Shown: positions 10,447 through 18,082, numbered from the stretch's first letter. The stretch: DNA of 39,417 nucleotides from Shewanella sp. (GCF_013214165.1 NZ_JABSSM010000039.1:1-39417); one strand, 5' to 3'. Translations and numbers: made by a program. Notes: generated by a model not told the origin, from the letters alone.

Positions 10447-10479
10447 CGCGGTTTGAGCCTGTGCTAGCTCAATAAGCCG

Positions 10480-10512
10480 AAATAAGGGAATATCATGGAT
10501 ATTCCCTTATTT
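10480..10512 (+). terminator. Perfect AT-rich hairpin after ygiQ
   Basis: A perfect 15-base stem (AAATAAGGGAATATC with GATATTCCCTTATTT) around a 3-base loop, 33 bases after the ygiQ stop, ends in a short T-run. Being symmetric it may act in both directions. Confidence 0.65.
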
Positions 10513-10691
10513 GTATCTAGGAGCTAAAGACGGCTGATAATTCAAACCCGGGTCAGCATGTATATCGAACGCTTAACGTTGGAATGTCAGCTGCGGAGTA
10601 AAAAGAAGGGCGATTATCGAAGAAAATAGCCCTTAAGTTAAAATTTATCTGCTTATGTTAGACTATCCGTCACAAATTGACGGAGATCATA

Positions 10692-11282
10692 ATGACAACA
10701 ACAAAATATTCACAGCTTGTACGCTTGCTCACTACGACCTCATTGATTGCCTTGCCAGCTCTGGCGACGACTTCGGAACAGGATGCCTTCTTCGACAGCA
10801 TAGCCGCCCATTGTGGCAAGGCTTTTGAGGGAACTGTCACTGCCGGTAACTCTGCGGACTCGGCTTTCAGCGGCAAGAAACTCATCATGCATGTGCGCGA
10901 GTGTAGCGAGACTGAGCTTAAGGTGCCGTTTCATGTGGGCGGCGATCACTCGCGCACCTGGGTGATCAGCAAAACCCAATATGGCCTACATTTAGCTCAT
11001 GATCATCGCCATAAAGATGGCACTGCAGACAAGGTGACCATGTATGGCGGCATGACCGCGAACATGGGCAGTGCTGAGCAGCAGTCTTTTCCCGTCGATG
11101 CTTATTCAATCAATAACTTCAGAGAAAACGGTCTAGATGTCTCTATTACCAATGTGTGGCACATGTATATTGAGCCAGGAGAGTTTACTTACCGTTTGAC
11201 CCGTGAGGAACGTGATTTCAGAGTGGATTTTGATCTGACTAAGCCGATAGCACCACCGCCGGCGCCTTGGGGACATGAATAG
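10692..11282 (+). CDS. Predicted secreted protein of unknown function
   Basis: 196 residues starting at the ATG at 10692, preceded by CGGAG at seven bases. An N-terminal signal peptide (hydrophobic residues about 10-24, cleavage near ALATTSEQ) suggests periplasmic export. Two cysteines (HCGKAF and RECSET) could form a disulfide. The rest is His- and aromatic-rich beta-like sequence (HVGGDHSRTWVIS, LHLAHDHRHKDGTADKV, YGGMTANMGS) and the end is Pro-rich (APPPAPWGHE). The HDHRHKDG cluster could bind metal, but I do not recognise the family. Probably monocistronic: ygiQ's terminator lies before it and repeat DNA after it. Confidence 0.8.
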   Translation: MTTTKYSQLVRLLTTTSLIALPALATTSEQDAFFDSIAAHCGKAFEGTVTAGNSADSAFSGKKLIMHVRECSETELKVPFHVGGDHSRTWVISKTQYGLHLAHDHRHKDGTADKVTMYGGMTANMGSAEQQSFPVDAYSINNFRENGLDVSITNVWHMYIEPGEFTYRLTREERDFRVDFDLTKPIAPPPAPWGHE

Positions 11283-11392
11283 CTAACCTTCGAATGAAGG
11301 TTGATCACATTTTCTGATTTAGCTTCTGGCTGAGTGGGTATTGGGGAGTGTGTTTGAAGGTTTAACCTTCATTGCAATCTACCGCCTGTCCG

Positions 11393-11530
11393 GCGAGGAA
11401 TGTGCAGATACTTCTGCGAGACGCCGTGAACACTTCCATGTGGGCTCTGCGGTTTCATCCCTGAAACCGAAGCTCGCAGCCGCATCTACACTCGGTTATT
11501 TGTCTCTTCGATTTAAGAATATTTGTTAGT
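11393..11530 (-). repeat. Hairpin repeat, copy 3 (inverted)
   Basis: Read on the minus strand this aligns with the two plus-strand copies at 12953 and 13220. Shared parts are ATCGAAGA near the start, GTAGATGCGGCTGCG, a 7-base stem CGGTTTC/GAAACCG with loop AGGGAT (11450-11469), CAGAGC, then GGCGTCTCGCAGAAGTATCTGCAC. It does not look coding. The outer ends seen in the other two copies are not clear here, so the copy seems truncated. Confidence 0.65.
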
Positions 11531-11944
11531 TCACTAACACGGATATGCCCCTTTATGTGTTAGCGCCGGCAATTCGTCCAATACAGCACTAAGCTCTTTG
11601 CAATACTTTTTCTCATCAGTCGGAAAGGTAAGTGTTTCTGTTTAGCGACAACCTCTTAGTTAACCAGTGTTTGTGTTTTTATACAGTATTATTGGTTTTG
11701 TGCGGATAATCTCCAAATTATGCACAATCAGTTCGCGGTTTGCTATTGAGTGAAAAGAAAAAGAAGAGTAAATTCAAACAACTAAAAACGGGCATTCTCG
11801 GTTTGCAAGAGATACTAGGCAAGCAAAGTGTGCATTCTCGTTTTTCCAGAAGGTGTGTTTGGACTAATCGTTGTAAATGTTTATAAATGAGACGACTATG
11901 AGTATACGCCTTGACTGGTCTAACCTGATAAACGCGCAAGGCGT
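11531..11944. other. Intergenic DNA without a recognised gene
   Basis: Between the inverted repeat copy and the inverted-repeat element I see no convincing frame on either strand; a 94-codon minus-strand frame (11718-12002) runs across the element's left arm and has no ribosome site. Positions 11901-11950 contain GTATACGCCTTG and, 25 bases later, CAAGGCGTGTATAC, a local inverted repeat around GGTCTAACC. Confidence 0.4.
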
Positions 11945-12113
11945 GTATACAACAGGGTGAACGCATGAACGTTTTTCGAACACCACCTGAGTGTTTTACC
12001 ACCCAGCATTGTATGATAAATATTTATCGGAGTCTGATCGCAACATATTCATGTATGGTAATCGAGCGTAAAGAACAAAATCCACACGCACATGCGGTTG
12101 CCCTGGTGTATAC
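11945..12113. repeat. 169-bp element with 23-bp terminal inverted repeats
   Basis: The left end GTATACAACAGGGTGAACGC (continuing ATG, to 11967) and the reverse complement of the right end (12091-12113) agree at 19 of 23 positions. The interior has no frame. It may be a small non-autonomous mobile element, or the folded arms of an oversized integron attC-like site whose right end abuts GTTAGCT (12118-12124). It lies directly upstream of the HEPN gene and so probably covers or displaces its promoter. Confidence 0.5.
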
Positions 12114-12144
12114 AAAAGTTAGCTGAATATTCATAGGGAGTTAC

Positions 12145-12723
12145 ATGTTGCAATCAGATCGCTCAATTGAAGACTTTTTTAATCCTAAAGTATTACGTCA
12201 TCAACTTATATCTGCATCTTTATATGTGCTTTTTTATGAATCATTCAAAGAAGAACTGATTGATAAGCTTAAATTTTATTATAGCCTTGGCAGTCAAGAA
12301 ACAGATGATTATAAGGAAGATGTCAAAAGCAGAAATAAGAGTCCTATATACGCCACATTAGATTGGTTTAAGTATATGGGAGCAATTGATGAAGTTGATT
12401 TACAGCAATTTGAAAAAATAAAGAAATGTAGGAATAAATTAAGTCATGAGTTACATAGTTTAATTGGGGCATCAGGACTCCCCGACGATTTTGATGAAAG
12501 CTTTGCTCTTTTATTAAGCTTTAAAAGCAAAATATATCATTGGTGGATTATAAATGTTGAAGTTGCAAGTGATCCTGAATATATGGGGAAAGAAATAAAC
12601 CCCGATGATTTTACTCACGCTTCTACATTAATGGACAAAATGATGATAGATATAGCTCTAGGAACTGAAGAAGAATCAAATCAATATCTAAAAATGTACC
12701 AACTTTGGAGTAAAAACAGCTAA
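12145..12723 (+). CDS. HEPN-motif protein, orphan (possible RNase or defence/toxin-type)
   Basis: 192 residues, mostly helical, AT-rich compared with the surrounding core genes. The sequence KIKKCRNKLSHELH carries an Rx4H motif (Arg96, Asn97, His101), the signature of HEPN-domain nucleases. The preceding helices (residues 15-45 and 80-95) and the following long helix fit a HEPN bundle, but I cannot name a subfamily. AGGGAG lies seven bases before the ATG. No antitoxin (MNT or other) gene is adjacent on either side. The gene lies between a GTTAGCT core-like site (12118-12124) and AGCTAA at its own stop codon, where a group II intron end begins. This suggests a mobile gene cassette. HEPN assignment is by motif only. 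Confidence 0.6.
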   Translation: MLQSDRSIEDFFNPKVLRHQLISASLYVLFYESFKEELIDKLKFYYSLGSQETDDYKEDVKSRNKSPIYATLDWFKYMGAIDEVDLQQFEKIKKCRNKLSHELHSLIGASGLPDDFDESFALLLSFKSKIYHWWIINVEVASDPEYMGKEINPDDFTHASTLMDKMMIDIALGTEEESNQYLKMYQLWSKNS

Positions 12724-12840
12724 TACGGGTAGCCGGAGGTATCTAGCCTCCACACCACCCTGCATGCGGCTCCGCACACGACTGAATGGATTCAGGAGGT
12801 AGAGCAACGCAAGAGCTTGTTGCCGAGGGCGGTTCATTTG
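12724..12840 (-). mobile_element. 3'-end fragment of a group II intron (domains V-VI)
   Basis: Read on the minus strand: GAACCGCC at 12835-12828, then a GTGTGCGGAGCCGCATGCA hairpin (TGCGG/CCGCA), GGGTGGTGTGGAGG, a GGAGG/CCTCC hairpin and the end CTACCCGTA. These correspond in order to the closing part of bacterial group II introns (end of domain IV, domain V, domain VI and the ...CTACCCG 3' end). No reverse transcriptase frame is present to the right, so only the tail remains. The 3' end lies exactly at the stop codon of the HEPN gene, and the intron is opposite in direction to it. Subclass (IIC suspected) was not determined. Confidence 0.55.
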
Positions 12841-12952
12841 GAACGCCTAACCTAAGCTTTCTAGTTAGGGAGCGAATTAGGGCCTTGGATAAACTAAGGT
12901 ACTTTTTCTAATCAATGTCAGATTAATTAGACTCAATACTCTAACAAGCTTT

Positions 12953-13215
12953 TGTCCAGAAACTTGTTACAAACCAGTAGAGCTGAAATCGAAGAGATAA
13001 ACACTTAGGTGTGAACGCGGCTGTGACCTTCGACAGCAAGGACGCTGTCGCAGAGGCTATAGGGACATACTTGCGCCGTGTCATAGAAGTGTTTGCACAT
13101 TTGGCGAGCCGCAGGCTATAGATTAAATTGAAGCTTACTTATCCAAAAATCATCCAAAAATATAATCAGCCCAATGAACCCACAACAGATATTTCAGTAA
13201 CTTGTTATCCGACAA
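12953..13215 (+). repeat. Hairpin repeat, copy 1
   Basis: Begins ACAAGCTTTTGTCCAGAA and ends GCCCAATGAACCCA...AACTTGTTATCCGACAA, as does copy 2. The internal block has ATCGAAGAGATAAAC, GCGGCTGTG, then a stem CGACAGC, loop AAGGAC, GCTGTCG (13031-13050), CAGAGG, AGGGAC, GCGCCGTG, AGAAGTG and CACAT. The stem differs from copies 2 and 3 at four of seven positions, each matched on the other side. The interval has stops in all frames and no gene-like frame. Confidence 0.75.
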
Positions 13216-13219
13216 GTAA

Positions 13220-13546
13220 ACAAGCTTTTGTCCAGAAGTACGTTACGAACCGTAAACTTCAATCGAAGAAATGAAGAACCTGATGTAGATGCAGCTGTGG
13301 GCTTCGGTTTCAAGGATGAAACCGCAGAGCGGCCAGGGATGGCTTTACAGCGTCCTACAGAAGTAGCTACATGTGAGGTTACTCATTCACATCCTTGTGA
13401 ACGTGACATTCGTAAATCCATTTACAGCACCTGCTGCAAGCAATAAACACCAATGACGCTATGGTACTTAGCAAGCTAACCAAAGACCAAACCTGCCCAA
13501 TGAACCCAGCTCAAAGGATATTTAAGAAACTTGTTATCCGACAACA
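13220..13546 (+). repeat. Hairpin repeat, copy 2
   Basis: Tandem to copy 1 with the same outer ends. Its stem is CGGTTTC, loop AAGGAT, GAAACCG (13305-13324), flanked by GCAGCTGTGGGCTT and CAGAGC. It then runs GGGATGGCTTTACAGCGTCCTACAGAAGTAGCTACATGTG. The outer ends (TTTGTCCAG... and the reverse complement of ...CCGACAA) are weakly inverted with respect to each other (11 of 17), as in MITE-like elements. A 72-codon frame inside (13228-13446) crosses the palindrome and is not credible as a gene. Confidence 0.75.
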
Positions 13547-13551
13547 AATTG

Positions 13552-13580
13552 CAGAAGTTCCTAGGGCCTAGGAACTTCTG
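13552..13580 (-). terminator. Perfect 14-base-pair palindrome after the SYLF gene
   Basis: CAGAAGTTCCTAGG, one base, CCTAGGAACTTCTG: a perfect inverted repeat three bases beyond the SYLF stop at 13584. No long U-run follows on either strand, so it may act as a weak terminator or mRNA 3'-end stabiliser. Confidence 0.5.
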
Positions 13581-13583
13581 TTG

Positions 13584-14150
13584 CTACTTATCTTCGAAGG
13601 TAAATGACTGTCCCGCCAATGCGGCTTCGTACATCAAGCCACCCTTAGCTAAGGTATAAACCGTCATGCCATTGATGTAGGACGCCTTGGCGGCAGACTT
13701 ACCGGCACTGCTTGAATTACCTGTGGTACCGGCCTGGGCATTGACACCGATTGTGATAGCAACGGCCGATGCCTGAGCACCAAATTCGAAACTTCCCTTG
13801 GTAAACTCATCGTAGGCTTTGGCATCTTTGAAGAAGATGATCTCGCTATAGGCTTGACCGCCAATCTGGAATCCAATGGATATCTGAGTCAGGCTGGTAT
13901 CACCTGTGTAGGCATTGCCTTTATACACTCGCCCCTTGCCGTATGCGGCGCCGATGCCGAATCCAGCTTTGCCCACGGTAGGAAATATGGCGTAGCCGTA
14001 GGCGTTATCGAAAAACTTATGGGTATCTTGGGCCTGCTTGAAGTTGGCTACTGTCTCAGCATAGCTTTCATCGGCTAGGGCGACTTGAGACATGAGCAAA
14101 CTGGCGACAAGGGCGCATGAAGTGGCCATGATAGAAATGAATTTTTTCAT
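13584..14150 (-). CDS. SYLF (Ysc84-type) lipid-binding domain protein, exported
   Basis: 188 residues: a signal peptide (MKKFISIMATSCALVASLL... cleaved after ALA, about residue 26) and a single SYLF domain. Domain features are the YGYAIFPTVGKAGFGIGAAYG block (about 51-72), KGRVYKG, SIGFQIGGQAYSEIIFF and the Gly/Ala-rich end TLAKGGLMYEAALAG. SYLF domains bind phosphoinositides in eukaryotes; bacterial exported members are of unknown role, presumably periplasmic or outer-membrane associated. Good ribosome site GGAG before the ATG (minus strand AAACGGAGTAAAAAATG). It stands alone between the palindrome at 13552 and the terminator at 14226. Confidence 0.9.
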   Translation of the reverse strand: MKKFISIMATSCALVASLLMSQVALADESYAETVANFKQAQDTHKFFDNAYGYAIFPTVGKAGFGIGAAYGKGRVYKGNAYTGDTSLTQISIGFQIGGQAYSEIIFFKDAKAYDEFTKGSFEFGAQASAVAITIGVNAQAGTTGNSSSAGKSAAKASYINGMTVYTLAKGGLMYEAALAGQSFTFEDK

Positions 14151-14225
14151 TTTTTACTCCGTTTCGAAAGTGATAACTGCTAGTACAGCATAACCATCAA
14201 TCGAGGAAAATAGAATGCTATAAAG

Positions 14226-14256
14226 GACAAAAGCGCCTAAAAATAGGCGCTTTTGT
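14226..14256 (-). terminator. Symmetric terminator between the S9 peptidase and SYLF genes
   Basis: GACAAAAGCGCCTA, loop AAA, TAGGCGCTTTTGTC: a strong GC core with A- and T-runs on both sides, 65 bases beyond the stop of the S9 peptidase gene (14321). It separates that transcript from the SYLF promoter region. Confidence 0.85.
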
Positions 14257-14320
14257 CTTACTTGTCAGCTTATGTTCAGGCTCAAATCTGCATGGTGTCG
14301 CCCGCTTAAGCCTTGAGCCG

Positions 14321-16384
14321 TTAATCGACAGCCTTGCCCAGAACATAATGTTCGAACCACTTCTGATCCCATTCCATCTTGGCTTTTCTGTGCTGATACT
14401 TGCTCAGTCCATGGCCTTCATCCGGATAGACGATGAGTTCAACCGGCACATTCAGGTAGTGCTTGAGGGCACGGTAAAGACCTTGTGCATGACCGGCGGG
14501 TACGCGTTGATCATTTTCACCTATATGGATCAGCGTCGGTGTCTTTATCTTGTCTGCATGAGTCAGTGAAGAGCCATGGGTGTAAGCATCTGGCTTCTCC
14601 CAGGGCAGGCCTTGCATAAAGTTGACTACATGACCTGGGGTGTCTTCCAACATCCATTGCAGGCGTTGGTCGAATACACCGGCACCTGAGCTGGCCGCCT
14701 TGAAGCGGGTGTTTGTGCTGATGATGGCGTTGGTAAGGTAACCACCATTACTCCAGCCCATCACGGCCATCTTATCGCCATCGACAATGCCGTCGGCAAT
14801 CAGCTGATCGACGCCTGCCATGATATCTTTGACTTCGATATCATGCTCCTTGCCGACCAAGTCGGTTAGGAATTTATCGCCGTAGCCAGTAGAACCGCGG
14901 TAGTTTGGCGACAGTAGCGCCCAGCCTTTTGCAGTAAATGTCGAACGACCATAGGATCTGTGTTGCAGTGCATAAGGTGTGGCTGATGTGGGGCCACCGT
15001 GGATCTGCACGATTAACGGCAGGGGACCGTCTTCTTTCTTGTATCCGGCGGGTAGATCTAATATCCCCTCGACACTCGTTCCATCTGGTGCCTGCCACTT
15101 AACTATCTGGATCTGCGGTAATATCCAGCTATCGACCTGAGGGTTGATATTGGTTATGCGTTTATATTTAGCCCGTTTGCTATCGGCGTCGGCGATAAAC
15201 AGATCATAGAAATGCTCCCGTCCATTGTGGCTGAAGGCGAGCTTCTTGCCATTATGGCTGAAACTGTAGCTGCCAATGACCAGATCTCCTTTGATCACTG
15301 TACGGGTGTCGCCCTGCTCACCGTCGTCCACCTGGGTACAGAACAGCTTAACGCGGGCATGATCGGCGCCGCGATAACAGATCTCGTCACTATTGGGACG
15401 CCAATGGATATTGGCAGCGCTCAAGGTCACATCATCGGGGCGGGTGATCTCTAGCAAGGAATCTTTTGCGGTATGGCTGACGAAGAGTTTGCCCGGATGT
15501 CCATCGAAGTCGATTCTAAAGGCGAGTTGTTGATTGTCACTGTGCCAGTCTAAGCCGAGTAACCAGCCGTAGGGTGATGGGGCGTGCTCACGCCATGCCG
15601 TGTCTGCCAACACCTTATGAGTCTTGTCCTTAGTGTCGTAGACTTCTATATTCGACCAACCTTCCAGATTAACTAGCTCATTATCTGATGTGGTAATACG
15701 GGCTATCTTGCTGCCATCGTTATTGACACTAAATTGCCATACTACCTTGTCATCGTCTAATAGCAGCTGCTGTTTAAAATGCTGCAGATCGAGTTTATAT
15801 AGCGGGTTGGTCTTACGTTCACCATGGGCATATTCAGGTTTATCATGGCTGGCGCGCATGCCAGCCCATAGATCTTCATCTTTAACGGTTTTACTGGTCA
15901 GGAAGTAGAGGCTGTGACCATCACTGCTCACTGAGAAGGCGCTGACACCTTCGACTTCCTTGGTCATAGGTACGGCTTCACCGCCATTGTGATTTATTCT
16001 GAAAACTTGTTTCTTGCCGTTGAAGGGGGCCTTCTTATCCTCATGGGAGATCTTACCTAAGTAATAGATGTAAGTGCCATCTGGACTCCACTGTGGGCTA
16101 GACTCGCTCTCATTAGTAAAGGTGAGTCGTGTTGTCTGGCGGGTCTTAGTATTGACTGTCCATAGGTCTTGTTGAGATTTATCTAATGCTTTGTCCCAAC
16201 GCGACTCGAGCCAGAGTGCCCGTTTACCGTCAGGGCTAAGCTGCACACTGCTCATGGCACCGATATCGAAGAAATCATCTGTGGTTATCTGATGGCTTCG
16301 GTCCGATGCCATTGCATATGATGTGGTAAACAGGAGGCCCGCAGTGATCACTGCAAGCTTAGAAATTGGATATGCCTTTCCCAT
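14321..16384 (-). CDS. S9 family (prolyl-oligopeptidase-like) serine peptidase, exported
   Basis: 687 residues: signal peptide (about 1-26, ending AMA), an N-terminal beta-propeller with WD40-like PD40 repeats (SPDGKRALW, SPQWSPDGTYIYYL, AFSVSSDGHSLYFL) to about residue 410, and a C-terminal alpha/beta-hydrolase domain. The catalytic triad is visible: Ser545 in GWSNGG, Asp625 in ENDQRVPAG and His658 in DEGHG; HGGP (oxyanion) lies upstream. It resembles acylaminoacyl- or dipeptidyl-peptidase-type S9C enzymes that digest peptides in the periplasm. Substrate is not predictable. Own transcription unit ending at the terminator at 14226. Confidence 0.93.
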   Translation of the reverse strand: MGKAYPISKLAVITAGLLFTTSYAMASDRSHQITTDDFFDIGAMSSVQLSPDGKRALWLESRWDKALDKSQQDLWTVNTKTRQTTRLTFTNESESSPQWSPDGTYIYYLGKISHEDKKAPFNGKKQVFRINHNGGEAVPMTKEVEGVSAFSVSSDGHSLYFLTSKTVKDEDLWAGMRASHDKPEYAHGERKTNPLYKLDLQHFKQQLLLDDDKVVWQFSVNNDGSKIARITTSDNELVNLEGWSNIEVYDTKDKTHKVLADTAWREHAPSPYGWLLGLDWHSDNQQLAFRIDFDGHPGKLFVSHTAKDSLLEITRPDDVTLSAANIHWRPNSDEICYRGADHARVKLFCTQVDDGEQGDTRTVIKGDLVIGSYSFSHNGKKLAFSHNGREHFYDLFIADADSKRAKYKRITNINPQVDSWILPQIQIVKWQAPDGTSVEGILDLPAGYKKEDGPLPLIVQIHGGPTSATPYALQHRSYGRSTFTAKGWALLSPNYRGSTGYGDKFLTDLVGKEHDIEVKDIMAGVDQLIADGIVDGDKMAVMGWSNGGYLTNAIISTNTRFKAASSGAGVFDQRLQWMLEDTPGHVVNFMQGLPWEKPDAYTHGSSLTHADKIKTPTLIHIGENDQRVPAGHAQGLYRALKHYLNVPVELIVYPDEGHGLSKYQHRKAKMEWDQKWFEHYVLGKAVD

Positions 16385-16518
16385 CTTGATCCCTTATATG
16401 GCTGGTTTTAATTAATTTTTATCGCAGTCACCATAGCGTAAAATACCTTGGGCTTAAATGAAGATAGTTAAAAAGTGTTAAGATTTTTATTCAACTTAGT
16501 TGGCTTGATTAGTGCTTT

Positions 16519-16953
16519 TTATCCATTATCGACTCTTGCTTTAACACGTGTTGTAGCGAGTTGAGCTCCACCATTATTTCTAAGATGGCGATTTGATTGG
16601 TTGGCCGGAGGCTTGCCTGCAACCGGATCTCTAGCCGATAGTAAGTGACGTATCGCCATCATTGGATGATGGAGTAACATCTTTGGTCCCGCAAACACCA
16701 TTATCTGTCTCGCTTTGTCCTTCATATGGGGCTTGTAGCAATGAATCGGACACTTATTACAGCTTGGCTTACCTTGACCGTATGGACAACGGTCAAGCTT
16801 GGTGTGGGCATAGACGAGAAAGTCTTGGCATTCTTGGCAGTCTGAAACTGGCTTGGGGTTATGCTTATGGGCTTTACAATAGATGTCGACCATGGCTGCG
16901 ATGGTCTGATATTCATGCAGTAATTTGCCGCTCAGCGGCTCTGGAATTGCCAT
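16519..16953 (-). CDS. YgbA-like protein (nitrous-oxide-stimulated promoter family)
   Basis: 144 residues, Cys/His-rich: CQEC, then CPYGQGKPSCNKCPIHCY (residues about 55-72), followed by MRQIM-like KARQIMVFAGPKMLLHHP and AIRHLL. This pattern matches the family containing E. coli YgbA, a nitric-oxide-induced NsrR target of unknown biochemical role. The cysteines suggest metal or iron-sulfur binding. I start at the ATG at 16953 (AGAGG seven bases upstream) and not at a TTG two codons earlier. I could not see a convincing NsrR site upstream. The C-terminus is basic and probably disordered. Confidence 0.85.
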   Translation of the reverse strand: MAIPEPLSGKLLHEYQTIAAMVDIYCKAHKHNPKPVSDCQECQDFLVYAHTKLDRCPYGQGKPSCNKCPIHCYKPHMKDKARQIMVFAGPKMLLHHPMMAIRHLLSARDPVAGKPPANQSNRHLRNNGGAQLATTRVKARVDNG

Positions 16954-17324
16954 ATTCAATCCTCTAACGCTATCTATTTACCAGCACTTGTCGAGTCAAT
17001 ATTAGATCACAGTACCTTAGTTATTATATCGCTTCATTCGAGTGAGTCTCAAAGTGGGTCGTCTAAACTATGAAGGTGCGCACAAAATCGAGTGCTATTG
17101 TCTGATCACTTTAATTATTTTTTCATCTGAGTTGGGTGTAAATAAAGATAAATTACTGCCAGAATAGTGACTAGGGACTGTAAATTAAGAAAAAACATCT
17201 AAAAAGAGTTATAAAGACTTGATTTACAGCAAGAGAATGGATTAATAATATCGGTTACTATCTGTACATGGATAGAGAATATGCAGCCTGATACAGGGTC
17301 TAGGTCAATCACTGGTGGACGAGA
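16954..17324. other. Intergenic region between divergent genes
   Basis: 371 bases carrying the promoters of the YgbA-like gene (minus) and of the acidic membrane protein (plus). On the plus strand TTGATT (17219-17224), a 17-base spacer and TTAATA (17242-17247) form a possible sigma-70 promoter about 80 bases before the ATG. No small frame or RNA is convincing. Confidence 0.35.
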
Positions 17325-18047
17325 ATGAAATATATAGCGATTATTTTGCTAGTTGTTTTAGGCATTTATCTGTACAACCGCGCTAAGAAACTGGCGGAAG
17401 ATGAACAAGAACAAAGCGGCATGCCTGCTGAAAAAGAGATCTTCGACGAATCTGAGGCGGATGATACTCAGGGTACTGATGTTAACTCGGTTCAAGAAGC
17501 ACGTATTTCAGATGCCGAAACCGCTGAAATGAGTGTTGATTCTAAGGCTGAGGGGCTAGTAGCCGAAGAAAAAACTGCTGAGAAAACTGAGTCTGAGCTT
17601 GCCTCTTCTGAGCCAGAGCCAGAGCCAGCAGAAGATGAACCTAAAGTCGCTACGGTTGCGGTCACAGATGAGTCTTGGGCAAACGAAAAGTTGACTCTGG
17701 CGTTATCTGAATATCGCGGCGCATCGGATAATACGATAAAGCATGTCGGCTTACTCGGGGCAATTGCCGAGTGTTATAAGCAGCGTAAGCAAGCTCAATA
17801 TAAAGAATATGGCGCGGCATTATCGCCATATTACTTGTCATTGTTTGCCCAGCTCGAGTCTCCATCATCACACAAGGGCGTAGGTTTCATGCACCTATCT
17901 ACTCTACTCAATGATTGTGGTGTGTTTGATAGTGCTATAGATGTTTGCCGTAAAGCCATAGAGTATGGTCTGAGTGATGGCACAGTAACGGGTTTCGAAG
18001 GGCGTATCATACGCATCGAGAAAGCGAAGGCGAAATCATTGAAGTAA
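17325..18047 (+). CDS. Membrane-anchored acidic protein with helical C-terminal domain, unknown function
   Basis: 240 residues in three parts. A single N-terminal membrane helix (residues 3-17) is followed by NRAKK. An acidic, Glu/Ala-rich linker runs from about 22 to 110 (EPEPEPAEDEPK) and is likely disordered. A C-terminal helical domain (about 115-240) has TPR/Sel1-like pairs: LLGAIAECYKQRKQAQYKEY and FDSAIDVCRKAIEYGLSDG. The layout suits a cytoplasmic scaffold tethered to the inner membrane. I do not recognise a named family. A terminator follows at 18083; the start lies far from the upstream divergent gene, so it is its own unit. Confidence 0.8.
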   Translation: MKYIAIILLVVLGIYLYNRAKKLAEDEQEQSGMPAEKEIFDESEADDTQGTDVNSVQEARISDAETAEMSVDSKAEGLVAEEKTAEKTESELASSEPEPEPAEDEPKVATVAVTDESWANEKLTLALSEYRGASDNTIKHVGLLGAIAECYKQRKQAQYKEYGAALSPYYLSLFAQLESPSSHKGVGFMHLSTLLNDCGVFDSAIDVCRKAIEYGLSDGTVTGFEGRIIRIEKAKAKSLK

Positions 18048-18082
18048 CTCTCTTACCTAAAGGGGGATAACACGTGTAAAAT

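Noticed and set aside
11718..12002. 94-codon minus-strand frame
   Set aside because: No ribosome site, Cys/Phe-rich chance translation, and it crosses the arm of the inverted-repeat element.
11919..12124. A canonical integron attC site (GTCTAAC ... GTTAGCT)
   Set aside because: The 206-base span exceeds usual attC lengths and the inverted arms do not sit at the expected spacing from the left core; kept only as a hypothesis in the cassette finding.
13228..13446. 72-codon plus-strand frame inside the repeat
   Set aside because: Translates the repeat including its covarying hairpin; sister copies have stops.
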